Below, one piece after another: positions 10,248 through 20,535 of a stretch of DNA of 64,000 nt (within the stretch, counting starts at the first letter, position 1; the number at the start of each line of letters is the position of its first letter). The DNA comes from Erysipelotrichaceae bacterium. GTDB lineage: Bacteria; Bacillota_I; Bacilli_A; Erysipelotrichales; Erysipelotrichaceae. Location of the stretch: positions 1 through 64,000 of the forward strand of contig JALENJ010000013.1 of assembly GCA_022767445.1 (NCBI GenBank), given 5' to 3'. The notes below the pieces were generated by a model. The model worked only from the letters and a program-made list of their open reading frames with translations, was not told the DNA's origin and ran no database searches. Both the position numbers and the translations under genes were made by a program.

Positions 10248-12905
10248 TCATGAAACAAGAATTGAGCCACCAATAAACTCACGAATAATCGAGTTATTTA
10301 GGATACAATCATCATTTTCTATCGATGAAAAACAAGCTAGGAATTGTAACATTCTTTGGGCTTCCGCATACTCCGCTTCTTCAACAGATATCTGCTCTAG
10401 TAATGAACTTGCATACTTCTTTAATACCGCAAGTTCATACACACATTGACTGTTGAAAAATACATCTGCTTGTTGGTTGTATGGAAAAATATACTTCTCT
10501 TCACCTTGGCGAACAGATGCCCATGAAGAGATTGTCTTATCTGCACTAATACCACGTGTTCTATGATCACGCACTAATCTTCTTAACATGCGGGCATCTG
10601 TTGTAGGAATACGATGATATCCATCTAGGTTAATCTGTGTTAGTGGACTGATGTAGATCTTAAACTTCTCTTCTTCCGCGATATCTTCTGTTAGTTTTGG
10701 ATTGAGTCCATGAATACCCTCAATCACAATTGGTTGATTTGGCTCAATTGAAGTAATCCGTTTACCAAAGATCTTCTTTCCGTTGATAAAGTCAAACTCT
10801 GGAATATCTACTTTCTGTTGATGTAACAGTGCATTCATCTGACTTTGAAACAGTTGTAGATCAAGTGCATCCAATGATTCAAAGTCATATTTCCCGTTTT
10901 CATCAGGAACCATTGTATCTCTATCGACAAAGTAATCATCTGTACCTAGATATAATGGATTTAACCCAATCACTCTCAGTTGGATACATAATCTTTTCGC
11001 AAAGGATGTCTTTCCCGAGGAAGATGGTCCAGCAATCAAGATAATTCTCTTTTTAGATGTATGTATTTCCTCGGCAATTTGAGCAATCTTCTTTTCATGT
11101 AGAGCTTCACTCAACATGATTAAATCCTTTTCTTGATGCGTTTCTATCATATGATTTAAATCAGATGCGTAACTGACTTTTAATAGCTTCTCCCATTGTG
11201 TCTCCTCTGAAAAGGCATCGTACAATAACTTCTGTTCTTCGTATGCAGGAATCTGATCAGGCATGCTTGGATGTGGGAATCTCAATAACAATCCATTCCG
11301 ATAGCGACGCACTTCAAAATGCATTAACATTCCACTTGCCGGTAACACATGCACGAATGATAACATTATTTCATCATCCAAGCATGTCATAAATACCTGT
11401 TTTAAATCCTGTGTACTCTCTAGTAGTGCAATACTTTTTGTATCATTCTTTTCTTTCAAGATATGCATGGCTTCATCTGTATCTACTAATCTTTCTTGTA
11501 TTGGCATATCTTGACTTACGATCTTTTGCATACGAGTTTGAATTTGTTGAGCTAACTCATCACTGACATTACCTGTATGTACAATCGTAAATAAACCCTT
11601 AGACAGGGAATTCTCGATGGTTACAGAAACCTGCTTACCCAATACATCGTGAATTGCCTTGACATACAATAAAGTCAAACTCGATTGATAACAAGTATTC
11701 CCATAACTACCACGAATATCCTGTAGTTCAACAACATCACCATCATGCACAGTATCCATCATTGATACAGGCTTATGATTTACAATAGCCGCATAGATAG
11801 AATACTCACACTTGCATGCATGTATCACATCCAGGATACTGGCATGACGAGATACTTTCATACTATTTTGTTTATCATCACAGATTACAGTGATGGATAC
11901 ATCTCTTTGATTTAACTGACGTACAGCATCCATTTCAACAGTTGTGATATGACAATATCCATCCGGATGCTTATCAAGATAATCCTGATGATACTCCTCG
12001 GCTGTATAGAAATTCTTCAAAGGCTCTAACTCCACAAAGAAGCGATCATACTTTGCCTTCTCACTATCATATACACTCTGTATATGTGGTAAATCCTGTT
12101 GGTCTACATAGTAAATACCTGTTTGGTATTGGGTACCAAAATCATTTCCCTGACGGTTGCGTTGGCGTGGGTCGATACATAAGAAGAAAGCCTGTAGGAT
12201 TGTCTTTAAAGATACTTCCTGTGGTTGATAAACAACCTTGACTGCTTCCTTATACCCAGTTTCATTCCTGCATACTTCTTCATATGTAGGATTGTCTGTC
12301 ATACCATTCGCATATCCTGTTGTCGTCTGTAGTACACCATCTAGTGCCTTAAAGACCTTCTCCACACCCCAGAAACATCCACCAGCTAGTACGATTGTCT
12401 TTTGCGTGGTATCGATTGTCTCTTGTCGGAGTTGTTTTGGATGATACTCATACTGATAGGTATGATCATCACTTCCAACTTTTTCATATCCATTGTGTTC
12501 TAATACACGAATCGAATACTGATTCTGTTTACTAGCACTGGCATGTATGCATGTGATGTCATAGTCCTCTACTAGCTTATGTGTCAAAAGATAGATTGCA
12601 TTTTTCGCATAGGTTTGATGACGATGTTTCTCTATCACCATATATCCCAGTGATATTGCATGATCTTCAATATCATAGATTTCTATCATGCCCTTGAGTT
12701 CTTCATCGCTTTTTCCGAAGATACCAACAATAACCTCATCCTTCTCATTGTAAGAGCGATGATAATTCTGTACTGTTTTCTCTGCCTGTCTTTGTGTTAA
12801 ACACTGTTCATATACTTCAGAAAGATAGATTGCGTCCTTCTGTTCTAGTCGTCTTAAGACGATAAAATCATTTTCATACGTAGGAAATTGTTCAAATAGA
12901 TTCAT
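10248..12905 (-). CDS. Multidomain fusion: GNAT acetyltransferase + peptide methionine sulfoxide reductase A + TGS-like region + uridine kinase-like domain
   Basis: Continuous 885-aa ORF: GNAT N-terminus (GYMVIEKHRHQTYAKNAI), MsrA (TIVLAGGCFWGVEKVFKALDGVLQTTTGYANG), then ISVTVICDDKQNSMKVSRHASILDVIHA, then P-loop IILIAGPSSSGKTSFAKRL ... LYLGTDDYFVDRD. Confidence 0.88.
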   Translation of the reverse strand: MNLFEQFPTYENDFIVLRRLEQKDAIYLSEVYEQCLTQRQAEKTVQNYHRSYNEKDEVIVGIFGKSDEELKGMIEIYDIEDHAISLGYMVIEKHRHQTYAKNAIYLLTHKLVEDYDITCIHASASKQNQYSIRVLEHNGYEKVGSDDHTYQYEYHPKQLRQETIDTTQKTIVLAGGCFWGVEKVFKALDGVLQTTTGYANGMTDNPTYEEVCRNETGYKEAVKVVYQPQEVSLKTILQAFFLCIDPRQRNRQGNDFGTQYQTGIYYVDQQDLPHIQSVYDSEKAKYDRFFVELEPLKNFYTAEEYHQDYLDKHPDGYCHITTVEMDAVRQLNQRDVSITVICDDKQNSMKVSRHASILDVIHACKCEYSIYAAIVNHKPVSMMDTVHDGDVVELQDIRGSYGNTCYQSSLTLLYVKAIHDVLGKQVSVTIENSLSKGLFTIVHTGNVSDELAQQIQTRMQKIVSQDMPIQERLVDTDEAMHILKEKNDTKSIALLESTQDLKQVFMTCLDDEIMLSFVHVLPASGMLMHFEVRRYRNGLLLRFPHPSMPDQIPAYEEQKLLYDAFSEETQWEKLLKVSYASDLNHMIETHQEKDLIMLSEALHEKKIAQIAEEIHTSKKRIILIAGPSSSGKTSFAKRLCIQLRVIGLNPLYLGTDDYFVDRDTMVPDENGKYDFESLDALDLQLFQSQMNALLHQQKVDIPEFDFINGKKIFGKRITSIEPNQPIVIEGIHGLNPKLTEDIAEEEKFKIYISPLTQINLDGYHRIPTTDARMLRRLVRDHRTRGISADKTISSWASVRQGEEKYIFPYNQQADVFFNSQCVYELAVLKKYASSLLEQISVEEAEYAEAQRMLQFLACFSSIENDDCILNNSIIREFIGGSILVS

Positions 12906-12959
12906 CTTAAAAACCTCATTTCATTACTGCTATTATACAGCTGTTAAGTCGATATAAAA

Positions 12960-12986
12960 ATGGATATGATTGTGAATCATATCCAT
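12960..12986. terminator. Stem-loop terminator after DUF1801 gene
   Basis: ATGGATATGATT GTG AATCATATCCAT perfect dyad. Confidence 0.55.
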
Positions 12987-13354
12987 CATTGGTTGTTGAA
13001 TTCATAAGCTTTCTGAATGATTTCTTTGATGAAATCATATGAAATTTCCTTGTTGTAGGGAAACTGTATCGCTCCCTTACTAAATTTTAGTTTCATTTCT
13101 TTTAATCTCGGCGAGAAATATTCTACTGTTTCAGCTCCAGGATAGATACCTAGATGATTTTTAGCTGGCGCAAAATGTATAATATTGTGCTTTGTCTTAT
13201 AGGTAGGCATACCCCAGGATAATACTTCCTGGACATCTGGCAATGTCTTTAATATCAATGTACGCACAGTATTCAGGACTTCTTGTATCTGTGGTGATTT
13301 CTCTTGGATATATGTATCAATTTCATTCATAAAGTTCTCCGTTATGAGAACCAT
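12986..13354 (-). CDS. DUF1801 / YdhG-like protein
   Basis: 122 aa; EVLSWGMPTYKTKHNIIHFAPAKNHLGIYPG. Confidence 0.75.
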   Translation of the reverse strand: MVLITENFMNEIDTYIQEKSPQIQEVLNTVRTLILKTLPDVQEVLSWGMPTYKTKHNIIHFAPAKNHLGIYPGAETVEYFSPRLKEMKLKFSKGAIQFPYNKEISYDFIKEIIQKAYEFNNQ

Positions 13355-14457
13355 TATACATGAATATCAGAAATTGTATTGTTTTGAAACAAGTTTACCC
13401 TTACATACTGCAAACCTTTGGAAGTCAGTTGATACAGTTGTTTCTCGTTATTGGTTGTAATGTATCCACGTTGGATGAGTCTTTGGATACGCATATCTGT
13501 ATCTTTCATTGACCAATTTAAATGATTGTAGATGGTTTGATAGCCAAGCTCAATTGCATTTCCATCATGTCGAAACAGATGAACCATCAACAGATCTTCG
13601 CAGAACTTTTCACGGGTGATAAATGATTTCCCCCATTGGCGAAGAATTCCATTGCGATGAAAGACAATCCCTAATATAACAACCACCATACCAGCTACAC
13701 TGCACATACCTGATACCGATACATTCCACAACATCGCAAAATGGAATCCCAACCAAGAGTTTAATATCGCAAATAATACGGCAAATACAATCGTTATCTT
13801 TAGGTCTCTGGTGATCATGCATGCGGCTGCTGCAGGTGCCACAAAGTATGAAATCACTAAGATTCCACCTGCACTATTAAACGCAAGTACACAAGTAAAT
13901 GAAACCAGTGTCATAAAGATACGATAGAGCACTTTGGCATTGATACCAATTAACTCTGCATATTCTTCATCAAAAGTAGAAATCTTCAGCTTTGTATAGT
14001 TGATAATCACAAATACCAAATTCACCAACAACATCACCAACATGCCTAGCAACGCCTTTGGTATGCCAAACTGTCGAATAAAAGGCGTAAACAAAGGATT
14101 ACCCATCAACACCACTTCAACATCCAAATGCGTATTTCTAAACAGTTTCGTAATCAATAGTACCGCTACGGAAAAGAATATCGGAAACACAATTCCTAAG
14201 GCATCATCTCTTTTTACTAGCTTTCTTGCGGATATCTCCTCTACTGCATATACCGTAAAGACACCGAATAACGCAGCACCTATCACCAACCATATGGAAT
14301 CTAAATCTCTAACAAAAAAGAAAGCTAGTACAATCCCAAGTAATACAGAATGCGATAGAGCATCCGCCGTCATGGATAACTTACGCAACACCAATATCGG
14401 TCCCAATACGGCGCAAGCAACCGCTGTTAAAATCAATGTCAACAATACCTCTAACAT
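13354..14457 (-). CDS. Metal (Mn/Zn/Fe) ABC transporter permease with C-terminal winged-helix (DtxR-like) domain
   Basis: MLEVLLTLILTAVACAVLGPILVLRKLSMTADALSHSVLLGIV permease plus EDLLMVHLFRHDG...NHLNWSMKDTDMRIQRLIQRGYITTNNEKQLYQLTSKG. Confidence 0.87.
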   Translation of the reverse strand: MLEVLLTLILTAVACAVLGPILVLRKLSMTADALSHSVLLGIVLAFFFVRDLDSIWLVIGAALFGVFTVYAVEEISARKLVKRDDALGIVFPIFFSVAVLLITKLFRNTHLDVEVVLMGNPLFTPFIRQFGIPKALLGMLVMLLVNLVFVIINYTKLKISTFDEEYAELIGINAKVLYRIFMTLVSFTCVLAFNSAGGILVISYFVAPAAAACMITRDLKITIVFAVLFAILNSWLGFHFAMLWNVSVSGMCSVAGMVVVILGIVFHRNGILRQWGKSFITREKFCEDLLMVHLFRHDGNAIELGYQTIYNHLNWSMKDTDMRIQRLIQRGYITTNNEKQLYQLTSKGLQYVRVNLFQNNTISDIHV

Positions 14458-15329
14458 GATTTCACTTCCTTTTGTTTGTGCTTGGTTGACATTAACCCAT
14501 ATCTGCCAAATACCATGGATAATATTGTGATGATACCCATGCATACAATCATCATTGGACCTGTCGCAATTCCGCTGATGGCGGTAGATAAATATGTCCC
14601 CACAAAACTAGATACACCAGCCACTAGACTTGCGATGATAAGAACATGCTTTAAGTTACGTGAATGTTGATTTGCACAAATACATGGCAATATCAAAAAT
14701 GAAGATATCAATATCGCACCAACACACTTTAAACCAACAACGATAAACATAATCATCAACACCAATAACACGGTATTGGTGATCATTGGCGATACGCCAA
14801 TGAATCTGCCATACTGTTCATCAAACACACTGACAACCAATTCCTTATAGAACATGATGAGTAATATCATTGCGATAAGTGCACATATGGCAATGATCAT
14901 AATATCCTGTAGCTTGATAAAAGCAGCTGAACCAAAGATATAGTTCTTTAAACCAGCTTGAGATGCTTGCATGTAACTGGGATTGCCTTGTACGTAGCTT
15001 TTTAATACCATGCCTAGTCCAAAGAATCCCGTTAATACAATTGCTAGGGCCGCATCTAAGTCGATCACACTGTAGCGGTGTATCATCTGTATCGTTAGAT
15101 ATGCTAGAATCGCAAATACCTCAGCACCCAACGTCAATACGAGTGAATTTCTTGTGGCAAAAATCATAAAGGCAATCACAATCCCAGGATACGAGGCATG
15201 TCCGATTGCGTCTGCCATTAAGCTTTGTTGCTTATATACGTTAAAGCAACCAATGATTGCACTTGGTACAGCCAACAGGACTGTACCAATCGCCACAACC
15301 AAGAAATCATATGAGAATAGTATTTGCAT
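14451..15329 (-). CDS. Metal ABC transporter permease
   Basis: QQSLMADAIGHASYPGIVIAFM; ABC-3 family pattern; start ATG 15329. Confidence 0.9.
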   Translation of the reverse strand: MQILFSYDFLVVAIGTVLLAVPSAIIGCFNVYKQQSLMADAIGHASYPGIVIAFMIFATRNSLVLTLGAEVFAILAYLTIQMIHRYSVIDLDAALAIVLTGFFGLGMVLKSYVQGNPSYMQASQAGLKNYIFGSAAFIKLQDIMIIAICALIAMILLIMFYKELVVSVFDEQYGRFIGVSPMITNTVLLVLMIMFIVVGLKCVGAILISSFLILPCICANQHSRNLKHVLIIASLVAGVSSFVGTYLSTAISGIATGPMMIVCMGIITILSMVFGRYGLMSTKHKQKEVKSC

Positions 15330-16029
15330 TCTGATACGTCTTTTCGATATTCTCTTGCGTGAAAGCCTCACTAATTTCACCGCTTGCGATAACATACTTA
15401 TTGATTAGTACAACATGATTAAAATATTTCTTAAGTGTATGTAGATCATGATGTACACATACGATTGTCTTACCTGATGCCTGTAGTTGTTTGACTTTGT
15501 CCATGATGATAGCTTCACTGGTTTGATCCACTCCAGCAAGGGGTTCATCCATCACCAATAAATCCGCATCTTGACATAGTGCCCTGGCGATAAATACGCG
15601 TTGCTTTTGACCACCAGATAGCTCTGATATTTGGCGATGAGAATACTCTTCCATACCCATTTGACAAAGGGCATCATACGCAAGTTCCCTATCCTTTTTA
15701 TGCGGCCATTTTAGCCAACCAAGTTTTGCATATCTACCCATTAATACAACATCGATAACACGAATCGGAAAATCCCAATTGACTGCAGATACCTGTGGTA
15801 CATAGGCAATATTCTTACGTACATCGTTTAAAGGCTTTCCCTGAATTTTAACAACACCAGATAGTGGTTTGATAAAACCAAGGATACTTTTTAGTAACGT
15901 TGATTTGCCTGCACCATTTGGACCAACAATCGCAGTGATTGCGTTCTCTTGGATAGAGACATCCACATCCCACAATACAGGTTTTTCTCCATACGATACG
16001 GTTAAATCCTCCACATGTATATATTCCAT
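15307..16029 (-). CDS. Metal ABC transporter ATP-binding protein
   Basis: GPNGAGKST, LSGGQKQRVFIARAL, LLVMDEPLAGVD. Confidence 0.93.
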   Translation of the reverse strand: MEYIHVEDLTVSYGEKPVLWDVDVSIQENAITAIVGPNGAGKSTLLKSILGFIKPLSGVVKIQGKPLNDVRKNIAYVPQVSAVNWDFPIRVIDVVLMGRYAKLGWLKWPHKKDRELAYDALCQMGMEEYSHRQISELSGGQKQRVFIARALCQDADLLVMDEPLAGVDQTSEAIIMDKVKQLQASGKTIVCVHHDLHTLKKYFNHVVLINKYVIASGEISEAFTQENIEKTYQNANTILI

Positions 16030-16037
16030 ACCATCAC

Positions 16038-16961
16038 CTACTTTAAATTCGATACAATTAAATCAATATTCATACGATACATCTCAATGTATGTATCTCC
16101 TGGCTGTCCCTTAGGAGCTAGTGAATCACTGAATAACTCTTGTCCTTGACCACTGACAACCTTGACATCAAAGCCCTTAGCTTTACAGGATTCTTTTAGT
16201 TTCTCCATGCGTGCAGGATCTGTGGTAGATTCCGCAAATATCGCCTTTACTTGATGTTCAACGATATACTCCGCCGTCTTTGCCATATCGCTATTCGACA
16301 GTTCCGCATCTGTACTAACACCCTGCGGAGCTTTTACAGTTATCTGATAACGGCGCGAAAAATAATTGAACGCATCATGCGGTGTAATTAGAATTCTTCG
16401 ATCCTCAGGAATCATCTCAAGCTGGCTTCGATTATATTCATCCAACTCATCCAACTGTGCTAAATAATTCTGTAAGTTACCTTCAATCTCATCCTTTAAT
16501 GCAGGTAACTTATCTTTTAAAGCCTGTGCCGCAACAGTCGAAGCCTGCTTATATAAATCAATATCAAACCAGAAATGAGGATCGACAATCATCTTGCCAT
16601 CTTCCTCCATACGCCCAACCTGACTTTCATCAAAGTCCTTGGCAACCGCAACGCCACCAACAGCTTCCAACATTTCACTCATCTTACCCTCAAAGTGAAG
16701 ACCATGGTATAAAACCAAATCCGCATTTTGTAATTTCGCACTATCTTCAGGCTTGGCTTCATATGTATGTGGATCTTCTCCTGCAGGGATAATCAATTGA
16801 GTATCCACTTGATCCCCAACTAGTACATCTACCATATCCTGTAAGAATGATGTTGTGACTACAACATTTAGTTTATCTGATGATGTAGTACTCTTGTTTG
16901 TACCAGGTGTACACGCACTCATCATCAGAGCAATGATAATCATACCTAATTTCTTAATCAT
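16038..16961 (-). CDS. Metal ABC transporter substrate-binding lipoprotein (ZnuA/MntA-like)
   Basis: Lipobox MSACTPG; GEDPHTYE, DPHFWFD, ITPHDAFNYFSRRY. Confidence 0.92.
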   Translation of the reverse strand: MIKKLGMIIIALMMSACTPGTNKSTTSSDKLNVVVTTSFLQDMVDVLVGDQVDTQLIIPAGEDPHTYEAKPEDSAKLQNADLVLYHGLHFEGKMSEMLEAVGGVAVAKDFDESQVGRMEEDGKMIVDPHFWFDIDLYKQASTVAAQALKDKLPALKDEIEGNLQNYLAQLDELDEYNRSQLEMIPEDRRILITPHDAFNYFSRRYQITVKAPQGVSTDAELSNSDMAKTAEYIVEHQVKAIFAESTTDPARMEKLKESCKAKGFDVKVVSGQGQELFSDSLAPKGQPGDTYIEMYRMNIDLIVSNLK

Positions 16962-16975
16962 ATAGTTTCCTCCAA

Positions 16976-17038
16976 GTTAGTTTACATTAACTAACTTACA
17001 TTTATAGGATAACAGATTATTGGTTAGTGTCAACTAAC
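16976..17038. promoter_or_regulatory. Two dyad operators upstream of metal ABC operon (candidate DtxR/MntR-family sites)
   Basis: GTTAGTT TACATT AACTAAC (16976..16995) and GTTAGT GTCA ACTAAC (17023..17038). Confidence 0.65.
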
Positions 17039-17063
17039 TCGGCATAAATTTATACATGAAAAT

Positions 17064-17114
17064 AAAAGGATGACTCATCCAAGTACAAGCTATGTACTCA
17101 ATAGTCATCCTTTT
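17064..17114. terminator. Terminator between tex and metal operon promoter
   Basis: AAAAGGATGACT ... AGTCATCCTTTT with inner AGTACA/TGTACT stem. Confidence 0.6.
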
Positions 17115-17137
17115 ATCTGTTATTTATGTATTGTTAC

Positions 17138-19399
17138 TTATTTTCCAAATCTTTCTTTTAGACGAGCTAAAGCATCATCCATGCTAACCTCTTTCTTCAC
17201 TGGTTTTGGTTTTGGACGATTCTTGCCTGCTGCTTTACGATGGCGATATGCCGCATCACGTTTCTCTAACTCTTCAAGTGGAAGTAGAGATAGTTGTACA
17301 CGGTTTCTAGCCTCATCAATCTGATATACCCATACTTTGACAATATCATTGACTGCTACACACTCGGATGGATGTGTAATTCTCTTGGTTGACATGTGTG
17401 AGATATGTACAAGTCCATCTTCATGGAGTCCGATATCTACGAATGCGCCGAAGTCTACAACGTTTCTAACGGTACCAGATAGTTCATCACCAACGTGTAA
17501 GTCGGAGATGTTGAGAACATCGCTCTTGAGCAGTGCTCCATCAAACTGATCACGATAGTCACGTAGAGGTTGGCGAATCGCTTCCTCGATATCCTTTAAT
17601 GTGTACTCATCAATACCAAGATCTACTGTCTTTTCCTTAGGGAAGGAGATATCATCCGCACCTAGCTTTGTAATACCGCAAGATTCCATGAGCTTACGAG
17701 CTGCTTCATAGCTTTCTGGGTGGATGGATGTTTGATCGAGTGGTTCATCTCCATCAGTAATACGTAAGAAACCTGCACACTGTGTATATGCCTTTGGTCC
17801 AAGTTTCTTAACCTTTAATAGCTGTTTACGGTTTGTAAAGCGACCATTCTCATTACGGTAGTTGATAATCTCTTGGGCTGTTCCGCTGTTTAGACCTGAG
17901 ATATGTGTCAATAACTCAAGGGAAGCAGTATTTAAGTCTGCACCTGTGCGGTTAACAGACTTCATAACAACCTCATCTAGTCGCTCTGTTAAAGCTTTTT
18001 GTGGAAGGTCATGTTGGTATTGACCAACACCGATGGATTGTGGATCAATTTTAATTAGCTCTGCGAGTGGATCTAACAGACGGCGTCCGATGGATACTGC
18101 AGATCTTTCCTCAACTTCGATATCTGGGAATTCCTTACGCGCTGCCTCTTGTGCAGACCATACAGAAGCACCTGCCTCTGATACAATCGCATAAGATACA
18201 TTTAGTTTATTTTCATGAATGACTTCTGCCACAAGTTTTTCACTCTCACGAGATGCTGTACCATTACCAATTGCGATAATCTGTACGTGATACTTTTGGA
18301 TTAAGTCTAATAGTTTCTTTTTGGAAGTAGCTTCATCCTCACCCTTTTTGGAGAATGGATAAATCTTACTAACTGTTAACATCTTTCCTGTTGCGTCGAT
18401 GACCGCAAGTTTACAACCGTTGTAGAAACCAGGGTCAAATCCCAATACAATTCTTCCCTTTAAAGGAGCTTGTAATAATAGCTTCTCTAAGTTCATGGAG
18501 AAGATTTCGATAGACTTGTTCTGGGCTCTTTCACTTAACTCAGAGCGAATCTCACGTTCAATGGATGGGAATAATAGACGATCACATCCATCTACACTTG
18601 CCTCATTGAGTTGTGTTTCAACGATGGTATCCTGTCCTTTGAGTAATGTCTTTAGTGCTTTTTGTTTTAACGCAACATCATCAAAAACAAAGGAAACTGT
18701 GATGACCTTCTCTTTTTCTGCACGATCAATCGCCATGATACGGTGATCCGCAAGTGCTGAGATCTTTTCACTGTGGTCATAGTACATCTCATAGACCTGG
18801 TTTTCATCAACCGCATCTTTCTTGATCTTTGTTTGAAGAACACCTGCTTGCATGATTGTATCCTTGAATGCCCAACGTTGTTTTGCGTTGTCACTGACAA
18901 CTTCCGCAATGATATCCTTGGCACCTTGAATCGCATCATCAGCACTCTTAACAGTCTCTGTAATATACTTTTCAGCTTCTTGTGTTAAATCACCTTCCTT
19001 AGGTAGAGATAACATCCAATCCGCAAGTGGCTGTAAACCATTCTTGATGGCAGTTGTAGCACGTGTCTTCTTCTTTTGTGCATAAGGACGATAGATGTCC
19101 TCAACCTGAGATAGCTTTGTACATTCCATAACAGACTGCTTAATCTCATCTGTTAACTTACCCTGTTCCTCAATTAACTTCAGTACGTTCTCCTTGCGTT
19201 CGGCAAGTTTTTGTTGGTACTCATATTGTTTCTGGATATAGAAGATCTGTTCCTCATCTAATCCCTTCGTAGCTTCTTTACGATAGCGGGCAATAAAAGG
19301 AACTGTATTGCCTTCCGCAAGTAAAGATAGCGTATTTTCTACTTGGCTCAATTGGACCTTTAATTCAGCCGCAATTGCTTGAATGATATTTTCGTTCAT
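17138..19399 (-). CDS. tex: Tex family RNA-binding transcription accessory protein
   Basis: 753 aa; PFIARYRKEATKGLDEEQI, VLGFDPGFYNGCKLAVID, C-terminal S1 domain. Confidence 0.95.
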   Translation of the reverse strand: MNENIIQAIAAELKVQLSQVENTLSLLAEGNTVPFIARYRKEATKGLDEEQIFYIQKQYEYQQKLAERKENVLKLIEEQGKLTDEIKQSVMECTKLSQVEDIYRPYAQKKKTRATTAIKNGLQPLADWMLSLPKEGDLTQEAEKYITETVKSADDAIQGAKDIIAEVVSDNAKQRWAFKDTIMQAGVLQTKIKKDAVDENQVYEMYYDHSEKISALADHRIMAIDRAEKEKVITVSFVFDDVALKQKALKTLLKGQDTIVETQLNEASVDGCDRLLFPSIEREIRSELSERAQNKSIEIFSMNLEKLLLQAPLKGRIVLGFDPGFYNGCKLAVIDATGKMLTVSKIYPFSKKGEDEATSKKKLLDLIQKYHVQIIAIGNGTASRESEKLVAEVIHENKLNVSYAIVSEAGASVWSAQEAARKEFPDIEVEERSAVSIGRRLLDPLAELIKIDPQSIGVGQYQHDLPQKALTERLDEVVMKSVNRTGADLNTASLELLTHISGLNSGTAQEIINYRNENGRFTNRKQLLKVKKLGPKAYTQCAGFLRITDGDEPLDQTSIHPESYEAARKLMESCGITKLGADDISFPKEKTVDLGIDEYTLKDIEEAIRQPLRDYRDQFDGALLKSDVLNISDLHVGDELSGTVRNVVDFGAFVDIGLHEDGLVHISHMSTKRITHPSECVAVNDIVKVWVYQIDEARNRVQLSLLPLEELEKRDAAYRHRKAAGKNRPKPKPVKKEVSMDDALARLKERFGK

Positions 19400-19567
19400 G
19401 ACGTAACTCCCTTCACTGCTCTATTTTAACACTGATTATCATTATTTTAAATTGGATTCCCATCCAACAAATTTCAGAAATATCTATTGACTGGCGGTCA
19501 AATTGAGTGTAATATAAGCATATGGATACATACTGCTATCCGTTTACCCATAAGGAGGGGATACAAA

Positions 19568-20530
19568 ATGAATTTCTTAATCTTTATCGTTGTAGTAGTT
19601 ATCTTATTCATACTACTTGCGATCTCCTGTGCAAATATCGTTCCACAGGAAAACGCATTCGTGCTAGAGCGCTTTGGTAGATATCGCACGACATGGGATG
19701 CTGGTATTCACTTCAAAGTTCCATTCGTTGATCATGTACGTCGTAGAGTTCTATTAAAGGAACAGGTAGCCGACTTCGCTCCACAGCCAGTTATCACAAA
19801 GGATAATGTAACAATGCAGATTGACTCTGTTGTTTACTTTAAGGTTATGAACCCACATGATTATGCATATGGTGTTGAAAACCCAATCATGGCAATGGAA
19901 AATCTAACAGCGACTACACTACGTAATATCATTGGTGATATGGAGTTAGACCAGACATTAACATCACGTGAAGCAATCAACTCTCAAATGTTACAGACAA
20001 TCGACCTTGCGACTGACCCTTGGGGAATCAAAGTCACTCGTGTTGAGTTAAAGAACATCCAACCACCAACAGCCATCCGTGAATCCATGGAGAAACAGAT
20101 GAAGGCTGAACGTGAAAAACGTGCTGCTATCCTAACTGCTGAAGGTCAAAAACAAGCAATGATCCTAGAAGCAGAAGGTAAGAAAGAATCCGCTGTCCTA
20201 AACGCAGAAGCTGAAAAGCAAGCAACAATCCTAGCAGCCGAGGCTGAAAAGCAAGCTACTATCCTAGCTGCTGAGGCAGAACGTGAAAAGGAAATCAAAG
20301 AAGCTGAAGGTCGTGCAGAAGCAATTCGTTCTATTCAAAACGCAACTGCTGATGGTATCCGTGCTGTCAAAGAGGCAGGTGCTGATGATGCGGTTATCCG
20401 TCTAAAGAGCTTAGAAGCCTTCACTGCCGCAGCTGATGGTAAGTCTACTAAGATTATCATCCCATCTGAGATTCAAGGCCTAGCTGGTTTAGCAAAAGGT
20501 ATTACAGAAAGCATCAAAGATAAAGAGTAA
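19568..20530 (+). CDS. SPFH / band 7 (stomatin-like) protein
   Basis: NAFVLERFGRYRTTWDAGIHFKVPFVDHVRRRVLLKEQV; C-terminal Ala/Glu-rich coiled coil. Confidence 0.92.
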   Translation: MNFLIFIVVVVILFILLAISCANIVPQENAFVLERFGRYRTTWDAGIHFKVPFVDHVRRRVLLKEQVADFAPQPVITKDNVTMQIDSVVYFKVMNPHDYAYGVENPIMAMENLTATTLRNIIGDMELDQTLTSREAINSQMLQTIDLATDPWGIKVTRVELKNIQPPTAIRESMEKQMKAEREKRAAILTAEGQKQAMILEAEGKKESAVLNAEAEKQATILAAEAEKQATILAAEAEREKEIKEAEGRAEAIRSIQNATADGIRAVKEAGADDAVIRLKSLEAFTAAADGKSTKIIIPSEIQGLAGLAKGITESIKDKE

Positions 20531-20535
20531 ATACT

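Noticed and set aside
20100-20330. DNA repeats in the SPFH gene (EKQATILAAEA units)
   Set aside because: In-frame coiled-coil repeats typical of SPFH/flotillin proteins, not a separate element.
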